Below the pieces are notes generated by a model. It saw only the letters and a list, made by a program, of their open reading frames with translations, was not told the origin of the DNA and did no database searches. DNA of 64,000 nt from an uncultured Sphingomonadaceae bacterium. Its GTDB lineage: Bacteria; Pseudomonadota; Alphaproteobacteria; Sphingomonadales; Sphingomonadaceae. The position numbers were made by a program, and so were the translations under genes. The stretch covers positions 62,001-126,000 of the forward strand of contig CANLQI010000001.1 in NCBI GenBank assembly GCA_947493325.1. The letters run 5' to 3'. The stretch's first letter is position 1, and every line of letters begins with the position of its first letter. Below, in pieces: positions 34,053-42,552 of this stretch.

Positions 34053-34613
34053 ATGGATACCGCCATCACACGCTATGCCAAAGGTGCCATTGCCTTCCAC
34101 TGGATTATCGCGGCACTGGTGCTGGCCAATTATGCACTGGTCCAGATTGCGGGCAATGTCGATAAAGCGGTGAAGGGCGTGTATGTCGGGCCGCATAAGG
34201 CGATTGGCATCACCATATTGTTCCTCACCCTACTGCGTATCATATGGCGGCTGACGCATGCGCGGCCCGATGTGGCGGCGGGGGTGAAGCCGTGGGAAGC
34301 AGCATTGGCGAAAACCGCACATGCGCTGTTTTATATCCTTCTGATTTCCATACCGCTAACCGGGTGGATGATGTCATCGGCAGCCTCGGGCGGCGGCGGT
34401 GTGGGCTGGTTCGGACTGTTCGAGATTCCGGGACTTCCTTTTGCAGAAAACCGTCCGCTGGCGGGTGAGATATATGATTTTCACAAAATCATGGGGCAGG
34501 CGATGTTTGTGCTGATTGTGTTGCACATATTGGGTGCGCTCAAGCATCAGTTCTTTGACAAAGTGCCTGTGCTCGCGAAAATGGGGCTGGGTGATGGCTC
34601 GCGAAACGTTTGA
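34053..34613 (+). CDS. Cytochrome b561 (CybB-like)
   Basis: The 186-residue protein has four membrane helices with conserved His ligands: AIAFHWIIAAL in helix 1, GPHKAIGI at helix 2, and DFHKIMGQAMFVLIVLHILG in helices 3-4, enough for two b haems. It fits bacterial cytochrome b561 proteins that oxidise superoxide or quinol in the inner membrane. The ATG 34053 follows AAAGGA. It is alone on the plus strand with the amidohydrolase divergent upstream; the stop is immediately followed by a copy of the repeat end seen near lysS. Confidence 0.93.
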   Translation: MDTAITRYAKGAIAFHWIIAALVLANYALVQIAGNVDKAVKGVYVGPHKAIGITILFLTLLRIIWRLTHARPDVAAGVKPWEAALAKTAHALFYILLISIPLTGWMMSSAASGGGGVGWFGLFEIPGLPFAENRPLAGEIYDFHKIMGQAMFVLIVLHILGALKHQFFDKVPVLAKMGLGDGSRNV

Positions 34614-34658
34614 TCGGGGGGCGGGCCGGTACCGACTTATGCCTGTGAAGGCATAAAG
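34614..34658. repeat. Truncated copy of the lysS-upstream repeat
   Basis: GCGGGCCGGTACCGACTTAT followed by GCCTGTGAAGGCATAAA closely matches 20438-20475 (GCGGGCCGGTGCCGACTTAT, GCCCGTGAGGGCATCAAAA). The 38-bp hairpin arm is truncated here at the 34614 end, just after the cytochrome b561 stop. Confidence 0.7.
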
Positions 34659-34666
34659 GACAAAAC

Positions 34667-34700
34667 ATAAAAAGAGGGGGCCGGAATATTCCAGCCCCCT
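34667..34700 (-). terminator. Rho-independent terminator of the RcnB-like gene
   Basis: On the minus strand AGGGGGCTGGAATATTCCGG and CCCCCT form a long stem with a tight AT loop, followed by CTTTTTATGTTTT. It lies 56 bases past the stop of the RcnB-like gene. Confidence 0.8.
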
Positions 34701-34755
34701 AAGGTGATCCCGAGGAGGGATTTCGGTAAATCCAGGGCCGGTAAAGGCCCGTGAT

Positions 34756-35847
34756 TTAATAGTAAAAGTCGTAAATTACGTCGACAACATAGCCGGTGTA
34801 AACATCAACTAGCAATACATCATCGTAATAACGTACCCAGCGATAATTTCCATATGCCGCGGGCAGGCGGTAATAATGCGGATTGTTTATCCAGTAGTTG
34901 CGGCCGTAAAAGCCTGATCCCAGATAGAACCCGATATTGAACCGGCGATAACGATGGCCTCTGTAGGGCGCATAATAGCGGCTGGCGCGGTACAGGTTCC
35001 GATTGTATTTGCGGTGATGACGCCAGTTATAGCGGCGATCACTGCGCCATCCGCGATTCCACGCATGGCGGTTGCTACGATATCTGCGGTCCACGCGCCC
35101 GTTGCGGTTACGGTCCCAGCGACGATCCACACGCCCGTCACGGTTCCGGTCCCACCTGCGATCGACACGGCCATTGCGGTTGCGATCATAGCGGCGGTCT
35201 ATGCGGCCATCACGGTTCCGGTCCCATCTGCGGTCCACGCGGCCATCACGGTTGCGGTCACCACGCGCATTATACCTGCGCTGGTTATCTACACGCCTGT
35301 CACGATTACGATCCCAACGGCGTTCACCTCGTGCATCGGCGCGGCCACGGCGATCGCGGTTCACGCGGCGCTGTGCTTCGCGTACAATGCGTTCCTGTCT
35401 GTTCAAACGGCGGTCTTGCCGGACGCGGCGTTGTTCATTAGTCGCACGGCGCTGTTGACGCTGCTGCGTTCCTTCACGATTTGCACGTCTTTGCTGACGT
35501 GCCTCGCGGTTACCGCGGCGCTCCTGACGCGCTTCACGGTTCTGGCGCCGTTCTCCGCGCGCTTCACGGTTGGCGCGTCGCTGCTGGCGGGCCTCACGAT
35601 TTTGGCGACGTTGCTGCCGCGCTTCACGGTTCTGACGTCGTTCACCGCGGGCTTCGCGGTCACGGCGGCGCTCGCGGTTTTGCTGCGCCGTTTCATTAAT
35701 CTGCAATGCCAGAGCAGGGCTGCCTGCTACCGGGCTATTCGCATTGGTTTGTACTTTGATGGCGGTTTCCGCCGCTTCGGCTTCACCGATTGCCAGGGGC
35801 GACAATATGGTCGCGGCCATCAGGCTGACATAATATAAGGGACGCAT
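34756..35847 (-). CDS. Arg-rich repeat protein with C-terminal RcnB domain
   Basis: The 363-residue protein has a signal peptide (cleavage near AEA-AET, residue 26). Residues 63-125 consist of six 10-residue units of the NREARQQRRA type. Residues 197-256 contain five 12-residue units of the DRNRDGRVDRRW type, whose DxNxDGxVD core looks like EF-hand/dockerin calcium loops but ends in Trp or Tyr rather than an acidic residue. Residues 300-363 form an RcnB domain (YRLPAAYGNYRWVRYYDD, then LLVDVYTGYVVDVIYDF), named after a periplasmic nickel/cobalt homeostasis factor. The protein must be very basic, perhaps binding polyanions such as LPS or nucleic acid (inference). The ATG at 35847 has GGAGGA upstream. 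Confidence 0.88.
   Translation of the reverse strand: MRPLYYVSLMAATILSPLAIGEAEAAETAIKVQTNANSPVAGSPALALQINETAQQNRERRRDREARGERRQNREARQQRRQNREARQQRRANREARGERRQNREARQERRGNREARQQRRANREGTQQRQQRRATNEQRRVRQDRRLNRQERIVREAQRRVNRDRRGRADARGERRWDRNRDRRVDNQRRYNARGDRNRDGRVDRRWDRNRDGRIDRRYDRNRNGRVDRRWDRNRDGRVDRRWDRNRNGRVDRRYRSNRHAWNRGWRSDRRYNWRHHRKYNRNLYRASRYYAPYRGHRYRRFNIGFYLGSGFYGRNYWINNPHYYRLPAAYGNYRWVRYYDDVLLVDVYTGYVVDVIYDFYY
35080..35259 (-). repeat. Five 36-bp tandem coding repeats (EF-hand-like units)
   Basis: The coding repeats translate to DRNRDGRVDRRW and close variants (D/N at position 5, V/I at 8, W/Y at 12). A sixth, degenerate unit lies on the N-terminal side. Confidence 0.85.
35473..35661 (-). 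repeat. Six 30-bp tandem coding repeats (NREARQQRRA units)
   Basis: These code for the Arg/Glu/Gln-rich 10-residue units of residues 63-125, probably a long charged helix. Confidence 0.85.
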
Positions 35848-36029
35848 GGTCTTCCTCCATTTGGCCTGATGAAAACCGGAAGGATATTCGGGGCCATTTC
35901 GTTGTTGATGTAAAGGGTATAGCGATTCGCCTGTGACCGCAAACTGAACCATGGCGTTGCCTTTTGTTCAGGTTTAAACGCTTTTTTATGAACGCTTGAT
36001 TTTTGGCGGAAAAGCAGGATAAATGGCGT

Positions 36030-36728
36030 ATGCAAACGCCTCTTTTAACGCTCAACACTGGCAAACCTGCCCCATTTTGTGATGATGGCGCATATAGTGC
36101 GATTGCAAAATCACCTGTGGATTCGCCGGTATTTTTGAACCGGAAAGGCTTGGCCAGCGATCAGGTGGCGGACCGCGTCCATCATGGCGGCGCGGATAAG
36201 GCCTTGCATCATTATCCTTACGATCATTATGCATATTGGCGCAGCAGGCTTCCGGATCATCCGCTGCTAGAGAAGCCAGGGGCTTTCGGCGAGAATATTG
36301 CCACCACCGGGATTGTCGAAAGCGAAGCGCGCATTGGCGACCGCTTCCGGCTTGGCGAGGCGCTGATTGAAATCAGCCATGGACGTCAGCCCTGCTGGAA
36401 ACTTGATCACCGCTTTGATGTAAAAGGCAAAGATAGCGTAATGGCCGATATCGTGCGTACCGGCAAATGCGGGTTTTACCACCGCGTGCTGGAGGAAGGC
36501 ATGGTTGCGCCGGATGCAGTGATGAAGCGCGTGGCGCGCGGCGATGCGGATTGGACCGTGGAGCGCGTGTTTATGCTGCTGATCGGCGGGCAGGGCAAGA
36601 GTGACCCTGCGGCGTTAAGAGCTTTGCGCGATATGAAGCCCCTTGCCACGGTCTGGCGCGCGCGGGCGGCGAAGATTTTGGATCACCGTATTCCTGCGAA
36701 AGCAGGCATCCAGAGCGGCAAAGAATAA
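36030..36728 (+). CDS. MOSC-domain protein (YiiM type)
   Basis: The 232-residue protein has the MOSC core with the conserved cysteine in HGRQPCWKLDHRF, preceded by GENIATTGI and FRLGEALIEIS. YiiM relatives reduce N-hydroxylated base analogues (6-hydroxylaminopurine) with molybdenum cofactor bound to that cysteine. The HHGGADKALHHYPYDHYAYW stretch is the typical YiiM N-terminal motif. The ATG at 36030 is chosen; a TTG at 36003 is weaker. The last 13 residues (RIPAKAGIQSGKE) and the stop come from a palindromic repeat, so the natural C-terminus has been replaced. Confidence 0.9.
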   Translation: MQTPLLTLNTGKPAPFCDDGAYSAIAKSPVDSPVFLNRKGLASDQVADRVHHGGADKALHHYPYDHYAYWRSRLPDHPLLEKPGAFGENIATTGIVESEARIGDRFRLGEALIEISHGRQPCWKLDHRFDVKGKDSVMADIVRTGKCGFYHRVLEEGMVAPDAVMKRVARGDADWTVERVFMLLIGGQGKSDPAALRALRDMKPLATVWRARAAKILDHRIPAKAGIQSGKE

Positions 36729-36775
36729 ACGGTGATGCACTCCGCCCTGTACTCCTGCTTTCGCAGGAGTACGGA
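36687..36775. repeat. REPIN-like element providing the MOSC gene end
   Basis: CCGTATTCCTGCGAAAGCAG and CTGCTTTCGCAGGAGTACGG are the inverted ends; CCAGAGCGG and CCGCCCTGT lie inside. The MOSC reading frame runs into the element and stops there. The element ends 12 bases before the accC stop codon. Confidence 0.85.
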
Positions 36776-36786
36776 GCAGCGTCGCG

Positions 36787-38151
36787 CTATTCTCCCGCCT
36801 CGCCTTCCGCATTTTTCGCTAGCCATTCTTCCAGCCATTTGATGGTATAATCGCCGTTCTGGAATTCAGGATCTTCCAGCAGTGCCTGATGCAGCGGGAT
36901 GGTGGTTTTCATGCCTTCAATCACAAATTCATCGAGCGCGCGGCGCAGCCGCATCAGGCAGCCTTCGCGGTTCTTGCCATAGACGATCAGCTTGGCGATC
37001 ATGCTGTCATAATAGGGCGGCACGACATAGCCGTGATAGAGCCCGCTATCGACACGCACATGCATGCCACCTGCCGGATGGTATCCGGTCACCTTGCCAG
37101 GCGAAGGCGTGAAATTTTTCGGGTCTTCGGCATTGATACGGCATTCGACCGCATGGCCGTGAAATTCGATTTCATCCTGCGTAAATGACAGCGGATGCCC
37201 ATCAGCGACGCGGATCTGCTCGCGTACCAGGTCGATACCGGTGATCATTTCGGTCACAGGATGTTCGACCTGCAGCCGGGTATTCATTTCGATAAAATAA
37301 AACTCGTCATTTTCGTACAGAAACTCAATCGTGCCTGCGCCGCGATAACCCATATCAGCCATCGCCTTAGCTACGGTTGCACCCATTTCTGCGCGCTGCG
37401 CGTCGGAAATAACGGGGGATGGCGCTTCTTCCAATACTTTCTGGTGACGGCGCTGCAGCGAACAATCGCGTTCGCCCAGATGCACGGCATGGCCATTACC
37501 ATCACCAAATACCTGAAATTCGATATGCCGCGGATCGCCCAGATATTTTTCAATATAGACGGTCGGATCGCCAAATGCCGCCTTAGCTTCATTGGATGCC
37601 TGGCTCATCAGGCTTTCCAGCTTGTCGGCGCTTTCCACCACCTGCATGCCGCGCCCGCCACCGCCTGACGCGGCTTTGACGATCACCGGATAGCCGACTT
37701 CCTCGGCAATGCGCTTGCCGTCCTCAATATTGTCAATCGGTCCGGGAGAGCCGGGGACGAGCGGGATGCCGAGCTTACCGGCGGTGCGTTTCGCTTCCAC
37801 CTTGTCACCCATGGTGCGGATATGTTCGGGCTTGGGGCCGATCCACTTGATATTATGTGCCTCGACAATTTCCGCGAACTTCGCGTTTTCCGACAGGAAG
37901 CCATAGCCGGGATGGATGGCATCGGCGTGGCTGACTTCGGCGGCGGAAATAATGTTCGGGATATTGAGATAGCTGTCGGTGGCGGGCGGCGGGCCGACAC
38001 AGATCGCCTCATCGGCGAGCCGGACATGCATCGCGTCTTCGTCGGCAGTGGAATGCACCGCCACGGTTTTGATGCCCATTTCATGCGCCGCGCGGTGGAT
38101 GCGGAGCGCGATTTCGCCGCGATTGGCTATCAGTATCTTTTTGATGGTCAT
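36787..38151 (-). CDS. accC: Acetyl-CoA carboxylase biotin carboxylase subunit
   Basis: The 454-residue protein carboxylates the biotin of AccB in an ATP-dependent step, the first half of malonyl-CoA formation. The N-terminus [15 protein letters not shown] is the biotin carboxylase signature. ATP-grasp residues are in [14 protein letters not shown] and [16 protein letters not shown], and the active-site Arg/Glu/Lys region [20 protein letters not shown] is intact. It follows accB by nine bases on the minus strand, so the pair is one transcript. Confidence 0.97.
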   Translation of the reverse strand: MTIKKILIANRGEIALRIHRAAHEMGIKTVAVHSTADEDAMHVRLADEAICVGPPPATDSYLNIPNIISAAEVSHADAIHPGYGFLSENAKFAEIVEAHNIKWIGPKPEHIRTMGDKVEAKRTAGKLGIPLVPGSPGPIDNIEDGKRIAEEVGYPVIVKAASGGGGRGMQVVESADKLESLMSQASNEAKAAFGDPTVYIEKYLGDPRHIEFQVFGDGNGHAVHLGERDCSLQRRHQKVLEEAPSPVISDAQRAEMGATVAKAMADMGYRGAGTIEFLYENDEFYFIEMNTRLQVEHPVTEMITGIDLVREQIRVADGHPLSFTQDEIEFHGHAVECRINAEDPKNFTPSPGKVTGYHPAGGMHVRVDSGLYHGYVVPPYYDSMIAKLIVYGKNREGCLMRLRRALDEFVIEGMKTTIPLHQALLEDPEFQNGDYTIKWLEEWLAKNAEGEAGE

Positions 38152-38160
38152 GCTGCGGGC

Positions 38161-38688
38161 TTACTCCACAATCACGAGCGGTTGGTCGAACTCGACCGGC
38201 TGTGCGTCCTCGACCAGTATCTGGGCGACCTTGCCTGCTTTGGGCGCGGTGATCGGGTTCATGACTTTCATGGCTTCGACGATCAGCAACGTATCGCCTT
38301 TGGCTACGCTGTCGCCGATCTTGACGAAATTGGCGGCGCCGGGTTCGGGAGACATATAGGCTGTGCCTACCATCGGTGATGTGACTGCATTTTTGGCGTC
38401 CAGCGCGGCGCTGGCGGCTTGATCCTCTGCCGCCTGGATTTCCGTGGCAGAAGGACTGGCGGGCGCGGCGGGTGCCGGAGCTGCTGCGGGCATGGGCGCG
38501 GCAGCGTGGACAACCTGCCCGCCGCCGCTTATATTACGCGATACGCGGATCTTGCGGTCGCCATCTTCGACCTCAATTTCGGTAAGGCCGGTTTCGCCCA
38601 GCAATTCGGCAAGTTCGCGGACCAGTTTTCCGTCCACCTGCATGGTGCCTGATTTGGATGTGCTGCCCTGGTTTTGCTTTGCTGCCAT
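38161..38688 (-). CDS. accB: Biotin carboxyl carrier protein of acetyl-CoA carboxylase
   Basis: The 175-residue BCCP has three parts: an N-terminal dimerising region to about residue 52, an alanine/proline-rich linker (residues 60-100) and a biotinyl domain. The biotin lysine is Lys141 in EAMKVMNPI, with Val instead of the commoner Met after Lys. The ATG at 38688 has GAGGA upstream. It is followed by accC after nine bases. aroQ lies 105 bases upstream, the usual order aroQ-accB-accC. Confidence 0.96.
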   Translation of the reverse strand: MAAKQNQGSTSKSGTMQVDGKLVRELAELLGETGLTEIEVEDGDRKIRVSRNISGGGQVVHAAAPMPAAAPAPAAPASPSATEIQAAEDQAASAALDAKNAVTSPMVGTAYMSPEPGAANFVKIGDSVAKGDTLLIVEAMKVMNPITAPKAGKVAQILVEDAQPVEFDQPLVIVE

Positions 38689-38793
38689 GAATTCCTCTTG
38701 GAGTATCGTCCGCATGGAGCGAACCGTTGCAAATGTAACATTACTGTCCTGCCTATGCCCGCAAACCGGGGGGCAGGGCAATATCTTTATGCG

Positions 38794-39234
38794 CTAAATC
38801 TTCGCCGCCGCTTCCAGCGCCATGACATAGCCATAGGTGCCAAAGCCGCAGATAGAGCCATGTGCGACCGGTGCAATCAGGCTTTTGTGCCGAAATTCCT
38901 CACGCGCCGCCGGATTGGAAATATGCACTTCGATCACGGGGGTAGTAATCGCCTTCACCGCATCGTGCAGTGCCACCGATGTATGCGTCAGCGCGCCGGC
39001 GTTCAGGATAACGGCATGCACGCCCGCCCCCTGTGCCTCGTGCAGCCAGTCGGTCAGATGCCCTTCATGATTGGACTGGCGCAGGTCGATGTCGAACCCC
39101 AGTTCCTTGCCGCGATCCTCCAAACTATCGGCAATATCATCCAGCGTGTCTGACCCGTAAATCTCCGGCTCACGCAGGCCAAGCAGGTTGAGATTGGGTC
39201 CGTTTAGGACGAAGATGGTTTTAGTGTCTGTCAT
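38794..39234 (-). CDS. aroQ: 3-dehydroquinate dehydratase type II
   Basis: The 146-residue protein catalyses the third step of the shikimate pathway as a dodecamer. It starts IFVLNGPNLNLLGLREPEIY, the family signature with the lid loop Arg-Glu, and continues with RQSNHEGHLTDWLHEA (with the catalytic Arg/Asn/Glu region), VILNAGALTHTSVALHDAV and the His in EVHISNPAAREEFRHKS. Length is normal. It heads the aroQ-accB-accC unit on the minus strand. Confidence 0.97.
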   Translation of the reverse strand: MTDTKTIFVLNGPNLNLLGLREPEIYGSDTLDDIADSLEDRGKELGFDIDLRQSNHEGHLTDWLHEAQGAGVHAVILNAGALTHTSVALHDAVKAITTPVIEVHISNPAAREEFRHKSLIAPVAHGSICGFGTYGYVMALEAAAKI

Positions 39235-39303
39235 GATGCGCTGCGCCCCTTTGGCTATGCTTATAGCGGTTGGTGTGAGCAGGGCAAGTCAGCCAAACAA
39301 AAC

Positions 39304-39398
39304 CCGTCATTCCCGCGAAAGCGGGAATCCAACTCCTGACCTTGGCATCAGGTCGGCAGTTTCGGAGTTGGACTCCCGGTCAAGCCGGGAGTGATGAA
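39304..39398. repeat. REPIN-like element between aroQ and the HNH gene
   Basis: CGTCATTCCCGCGAAAGCGG is the left end and CTCCCGGTCAAGCCGGGAGT the right palindrome; AATCCAACTCC and GGAGTTGGACT form the inner inverted pair. It lies just before an AT-richer segment that carries an HNH nuclease gene. Confidence 0.8.
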
Positions 39399-39439
39399 AA
39401 TTGCTTGCTCTACATGCTGTTTTCACACCATCTAATCAT

Positions 39440-40042
39440 ATGAAAATACCCGGCAAGGCAACCATAACTAATCGTTCCAGCACAATTTCATCGCAATTTG
39501 CGCGCGCAAGGGCGCCATATATCAAGCCTTGCAAAGCGGAGCTTGACGCGCGCCTTGAAGCTTTCAGGCAAAACCCTAATAATCCCGAATGTGTATATTG
39601 CGGTGGAATACCCACAGAATGGGATCATCTCTTCGCGCTGGTGGATGGCGCGCAATGGACAGGTTATTGCACGGAAATAAACAATCTCGCACCCGCATGC
39701 GGGAAATGTAATCAGTCGCGCGGTAAAAAAGAATATGCGCGGTGGATGACAAGCGATGCATATTGGTCTCCGCGGCAAAAGCATCTGCGTGACGGTTGGA
39801 GCGCTGAGAAGACCGATGCGATCATCCGTGGACGCATAGTTTTGCTGAATAGGGTAATTACACACTATCCCCCTATCAGACTGGCGGTTAGTGCTAATGA
39901 CACCGAAACTAAGTTGGAGGATTATCGCTTGCAAATTCTTGACCTTTTACCGCGCGCTCAGGCGATTGCCGCCGAACTTGCTGCTTTATATCAAAAGGAA
40001 GCTGCCGAGATATTGGAACAACGCAAACAAACAGACCCATAG
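39440..40042 (+). CDS. HNH endonuclease-like protein
   Basis: The 200-residue protein has two CxxC zinc knuckles (CVYCGG and CGKCNQSRG) that bracket an HNH core: TEWDHLFAL with the metal His and TEINNLAPACGKCNQSRGKK with Asn. A basic helix follows (YARWMTSDAYWSPRQKH). Codon use is AT-richer than in its neighbours, and the gene stands alone between a repeat and typA, which suggests acquisition. No methyltransferase or toxin partner is adjacent, so it is not a simple restriction system. It could be a defence or DNA-repair nuclease or a selfish remnant. The ATG at 39440 lacks a strong ribosome site; a TTG at 39401 is possible. Confidence 0.75.
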   Translation: MKIPGKATITNRSSTISSQFARARAPYIKPCKAELDARLEAFRQNPNNPECVYCGGIPTEWDHLFALVDGAQWTGYCTEINNLAPACGKCNQSRGKKEYARWMTSDAYWSPRQKHLRDGWSAEKTDAIIRGRIVLLNRVITHYPPIRLAVSANDTETKLEDYRLQILDLLPRAQAIAAELAALYQKEAAEILEQRKQTDP

Positions 40043-40138
40043 ATATATTGCACCGCAACACAAACCCCGCTATACGCGCGCCAATTGTGGCGTGCGCGCA
40101 CAGGCAGCCGTCCTCCTCTTACGATAAGCAGAATTCTT

Positions 40139-41971
40139 ATGTCCCTTCGCAATATCGCGATTATCGCGCACGTTGACCACGGCAAAACCACGCTCGTGGA
40201 CGAGCTTTTCAAGCAATCCGGCACGTTCCGCGAGAACCAGCGGGTGGAAGAACGCGCGATGGATTCGAATGATCTAGAAAAAGAGCGCGGCATTACGATT
40301 CTCGCCAAATGCACCAGTGTTGAGTGGGAAAATGCTGACAGCGAAACCACGCGCATCAACATTGTCGACACGCCGGGCCACGCCGACTTTGGCGGTGAAG
40401 TGGAACGTATCCTGTCGATGGTCGATGGCGTTATTTTGCTTGTTGATGCTGCCGAAGGGCCGATGCCGCAGACGAAATTCGTGACCGGCAAGGCGCTTGC
40501 GCTTGGTCTCAAGCCGATTGTGGTGGTCAACAAGATCGACCGCCCCGACGGCCGCCCGGATGAAGTGCTCGACGAATGTTTTGATTTGTTCGTCAACCTG
40601 GGTGCCAATGACGAACAGCTTGATTTTCCCGTGCTCTATGCATCGGGCCGCAATGGCTATGCCAGCGAAGATCTGGCCGCACGCGAAGGCGATCTGCAGC
40701 CATTGTTCAAAAAAATTGTGGAGCATGTTCCGGCGCCGACGGTCAATAAAGATGCACCGTTCAGCTTTCTCGTGACGCTGCTTGACCGTGATAATTTTGT
40801 GGGGCGTATCCTGACGGGGCGTATCGCCACCGGCACCTTGCGGATGAACGACCCGATCAAGGCGATGGATATTGGCGGCAATGTTGTCGAAACGGGCCGT
40901 GCGACCAAGATTATGGCGTTCCGGGGTTTGGAGCGCGAGCCAGTGGAATTTGCCGAGGCGGGTGACATTATCTCGCTGGCTGGCCTGACCGAAGCGACAG
41001 TGGCCAATACCATCGCCACGCCGGACCTGATGGAGCCGATCGCATCGCAGCCGATTGATCCGCCAACATTGTCGATGCGCTTTGCCGTGAATGACAGCCC
41101 GTTTGCAGGCCGTGAGGGCGACAAGGTGACAAGCCGCATGATCCGCGACCGTCTGGCCAAGGAAGCCGAATCCAACGTTGCCATCCGCGTCACCGAAAGT
41201 GCGGACAAGGACAGTTTTGAAGTCGCAGGCCGCGGCGAATTGCAGCTTGGCGTGCTGATCGAGACAATGCGCCGTGAAGGCTTTGAGCTGGGCATTTCAC
41301 GCCCGCGCGTTCTCTACCGCGAAAATGAAGCGGGTGAGCGCGAGGAGCCGTATGAAACCGTCGTGATCGACGTCGATGACGAACATAGCGGCACCGTGGT
41401 TGAAAAAATGCAGATGCGCAAGGCCGAGCTGACCGATATGCGTCCGTCCGGCACCGGCAAGACGCGCATTACTTTCTCTGCGCCGTCACGCGGCCTGATC
41501 GGCTATCACGGTGAATTTCTGTCCGACACGCGCGGCACCGGCCTGATGAACCGCCTGTTTGAAAAATATGGTCCGTATAAGGGCAATATCACGGGCCGCC
41601 AGCTGGGCGTACTGATTTCGCGCACCACAGGCGAGAGTGTGGCCTATGCGCTCAATAGTCTGGAAGAGCGCGGCGAGCTGTTTATCGGTGCGAACGTAGC
41701 GATTTATGAAGGCATGATTATTGGCGAGAACGCCAAGCCCGAAGATCTTGAAGTCAACGCGATGAAATCGAAACAGCTGACGAACTTCCGCTCGACCGGT
41801 AAGGATGATGCGATCCGCCTTACCCCGCCGTGCCTGATGAGCCTGGAACAGGCGATTGCGTATATCGATGATGATGAAATGGTCGAAGTCACGCCCAAAT
41901 CCATCCGCCTGCGCAAACGCCATCTTGACCCCAATGTGCGCAAGAAAGAGAGCCGCAAGAAAGAGGGCTGA
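40139..41971 (+). CDS. typA: Ribosome-associated GTPase TypA/BipA
   Basis: The 610-residue translational GTPase has a full set of G motifs: AHVDHGKTTL, RGITILAK, DTPGHADFGGE, NKIDRPD, with elongation factor domains II, III and V and the BipA-specific C-terminal domain (RPRVLYRENEAGEREEPYE). TypA assists 50S assembly and stress or cold adaptation. The start MSLRNIAIIAHVDHGK at 40139 fits the family. Upstream of it is only the HNH gene. A charged Lys/Arg tail (KRHLDPNVRKKESRKK) ends the protein, normal for the family. Confidence 0.96.
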   Translation: MSLRNIAIIAHVDHGKTTLVDELFKQSGTFRENQRVEERAMDSNDLEKERGITILAKCTSVEWENADSETTRINIVDTPGHADFGGEVERILSMVDGVILLVDAAEGPMPQTKFVTGKALALGLKPIVVVNKIDRPDGRPDEVLDECFDLFVNLGANDEQLDFPVLYASGRNGYASEDLAAREGDLQPLFKKIVEHVPAPTVNKDAPFSFLVTLLDRDNFVGRILTGRIATGTLRMNDPIKAMDIGGNVVETGRATKIMAFRGLEREPVEFAEAGDIISLAGLTEATVANTIATPDLMEPIASQPIDPPTLSMRFAVNDSPFAGREGDKVTSRMIRDRLAKEAESNVAIRVTESADKDSFEVAGRGELQLGVLIETMRREGFELGISRPRVLYRENEAGEREEPYETVVIDVDDEHSGTVVEKMQMRKAELTDMRPSGTGKTRITFSAPSRGLIGYHGEFLSDTRGTGLMNRLFEKYGPYKGNITGRQLGVLISRTTGESVAYALNSLEERGELFIGANVAIYEGMIIGENAKPEDLEVNAMKSKQLTNFRSTGKDDAIRLTPPCLMSLEQAIAYIDDDEMVEVTPKSIRLRKRHLDPNVRKKESRKKEG

Positions 41972-42021
41972 GGGCAAAGGGGCTGATTTACGGTATGCCT
42001 GCTTTGCTGTAAGCAAGCGGT

Positions 42022-42552
42022 ATGCGTCTGTTTTTCACACTTGTTCCACCGCCGGAGATACTGCAACGGCTCCGCCTGCTGATGGGTGGGGTTGATGGCG
42101 CGCGCTGGCAATCCGAGGCGCAGCTGCATCTGACGGTGCGTTATGTCGGGGATGTCGATGGTCATGTCGCGGATTTGCTGGTGGCGGAAACGGACCGGCT
42201 CCCATTGTCTTCGATAGAAGCGCGGCTGGAGGGCGTCGGTCAGTTTTCACGTGGCGATCATGTGCAGCAGCTTTGGGCGGGGGTCTCTCCTGCCTTGCCT
42301 CTCGAAAAGCTGCACCGGCAAATCGAACGCGTCTGTATGTCCACCGGACTGGAGCCCGAAGGCCGTAAATATGTACCGCATATCACGCTCGCACGCCTGC
42401 CGCGCAGTGCGGGATCGCCTGCGCAGTTCATGGAGGCGCATATCGGCCTTGCAAGCGAACCGTTTACGCTTGACAGGCTGGTGCTGATGCAAAGCCATTT
42501 GCGCGACCAGGGCAGTTTGTATGTGCCGCTGGCCGAGTGGAATATGGCCTAA
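42022..42552 (+). CDS. thpR: RNA 2',3'-cyclic phosphodiesterase ThpR
   Basis: The 176-residue 2H phosphoesterase has both HxT motifs, HLTVRYVG and HITLARLP. Enzymes of this type open 2',3'-cyclic phosphates at RNA ends or ligate tRNA halves in vitro. The start MRLFFTLVPPPEIL is typical. It is downstream of typA by 51 bases and convergent with the AbgT transporter, with which it overlaps by four bases at the 3' ends. Confidence 0.92.
   Translation: MRLFFTLVPPPEILQRLRLLMGGVDGARWQSEAQLHLTVRYVGDVDGHVADLLVAETDRLPLSSIEARLEGVGQFSRGDHVQQLWAGVSPALPLEKLHRQIERVCMSTGLEPEGRKYVPHITLARLPRSAGSPAQFMEAHIGLASEPFTLDRLVLMQSHLRDQGSLYVPLAEWNMA

Noticed and set aside
34954-35838. Plus-strand ORF of 294 codons opposite the RcnB-like gene
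   Set aside because: It is the antisense reading of the tandem repeats, giving Val/Ala/Thr-rich sequence; the minus-strand gene has a signal peptide, RcnB domain and terminator.
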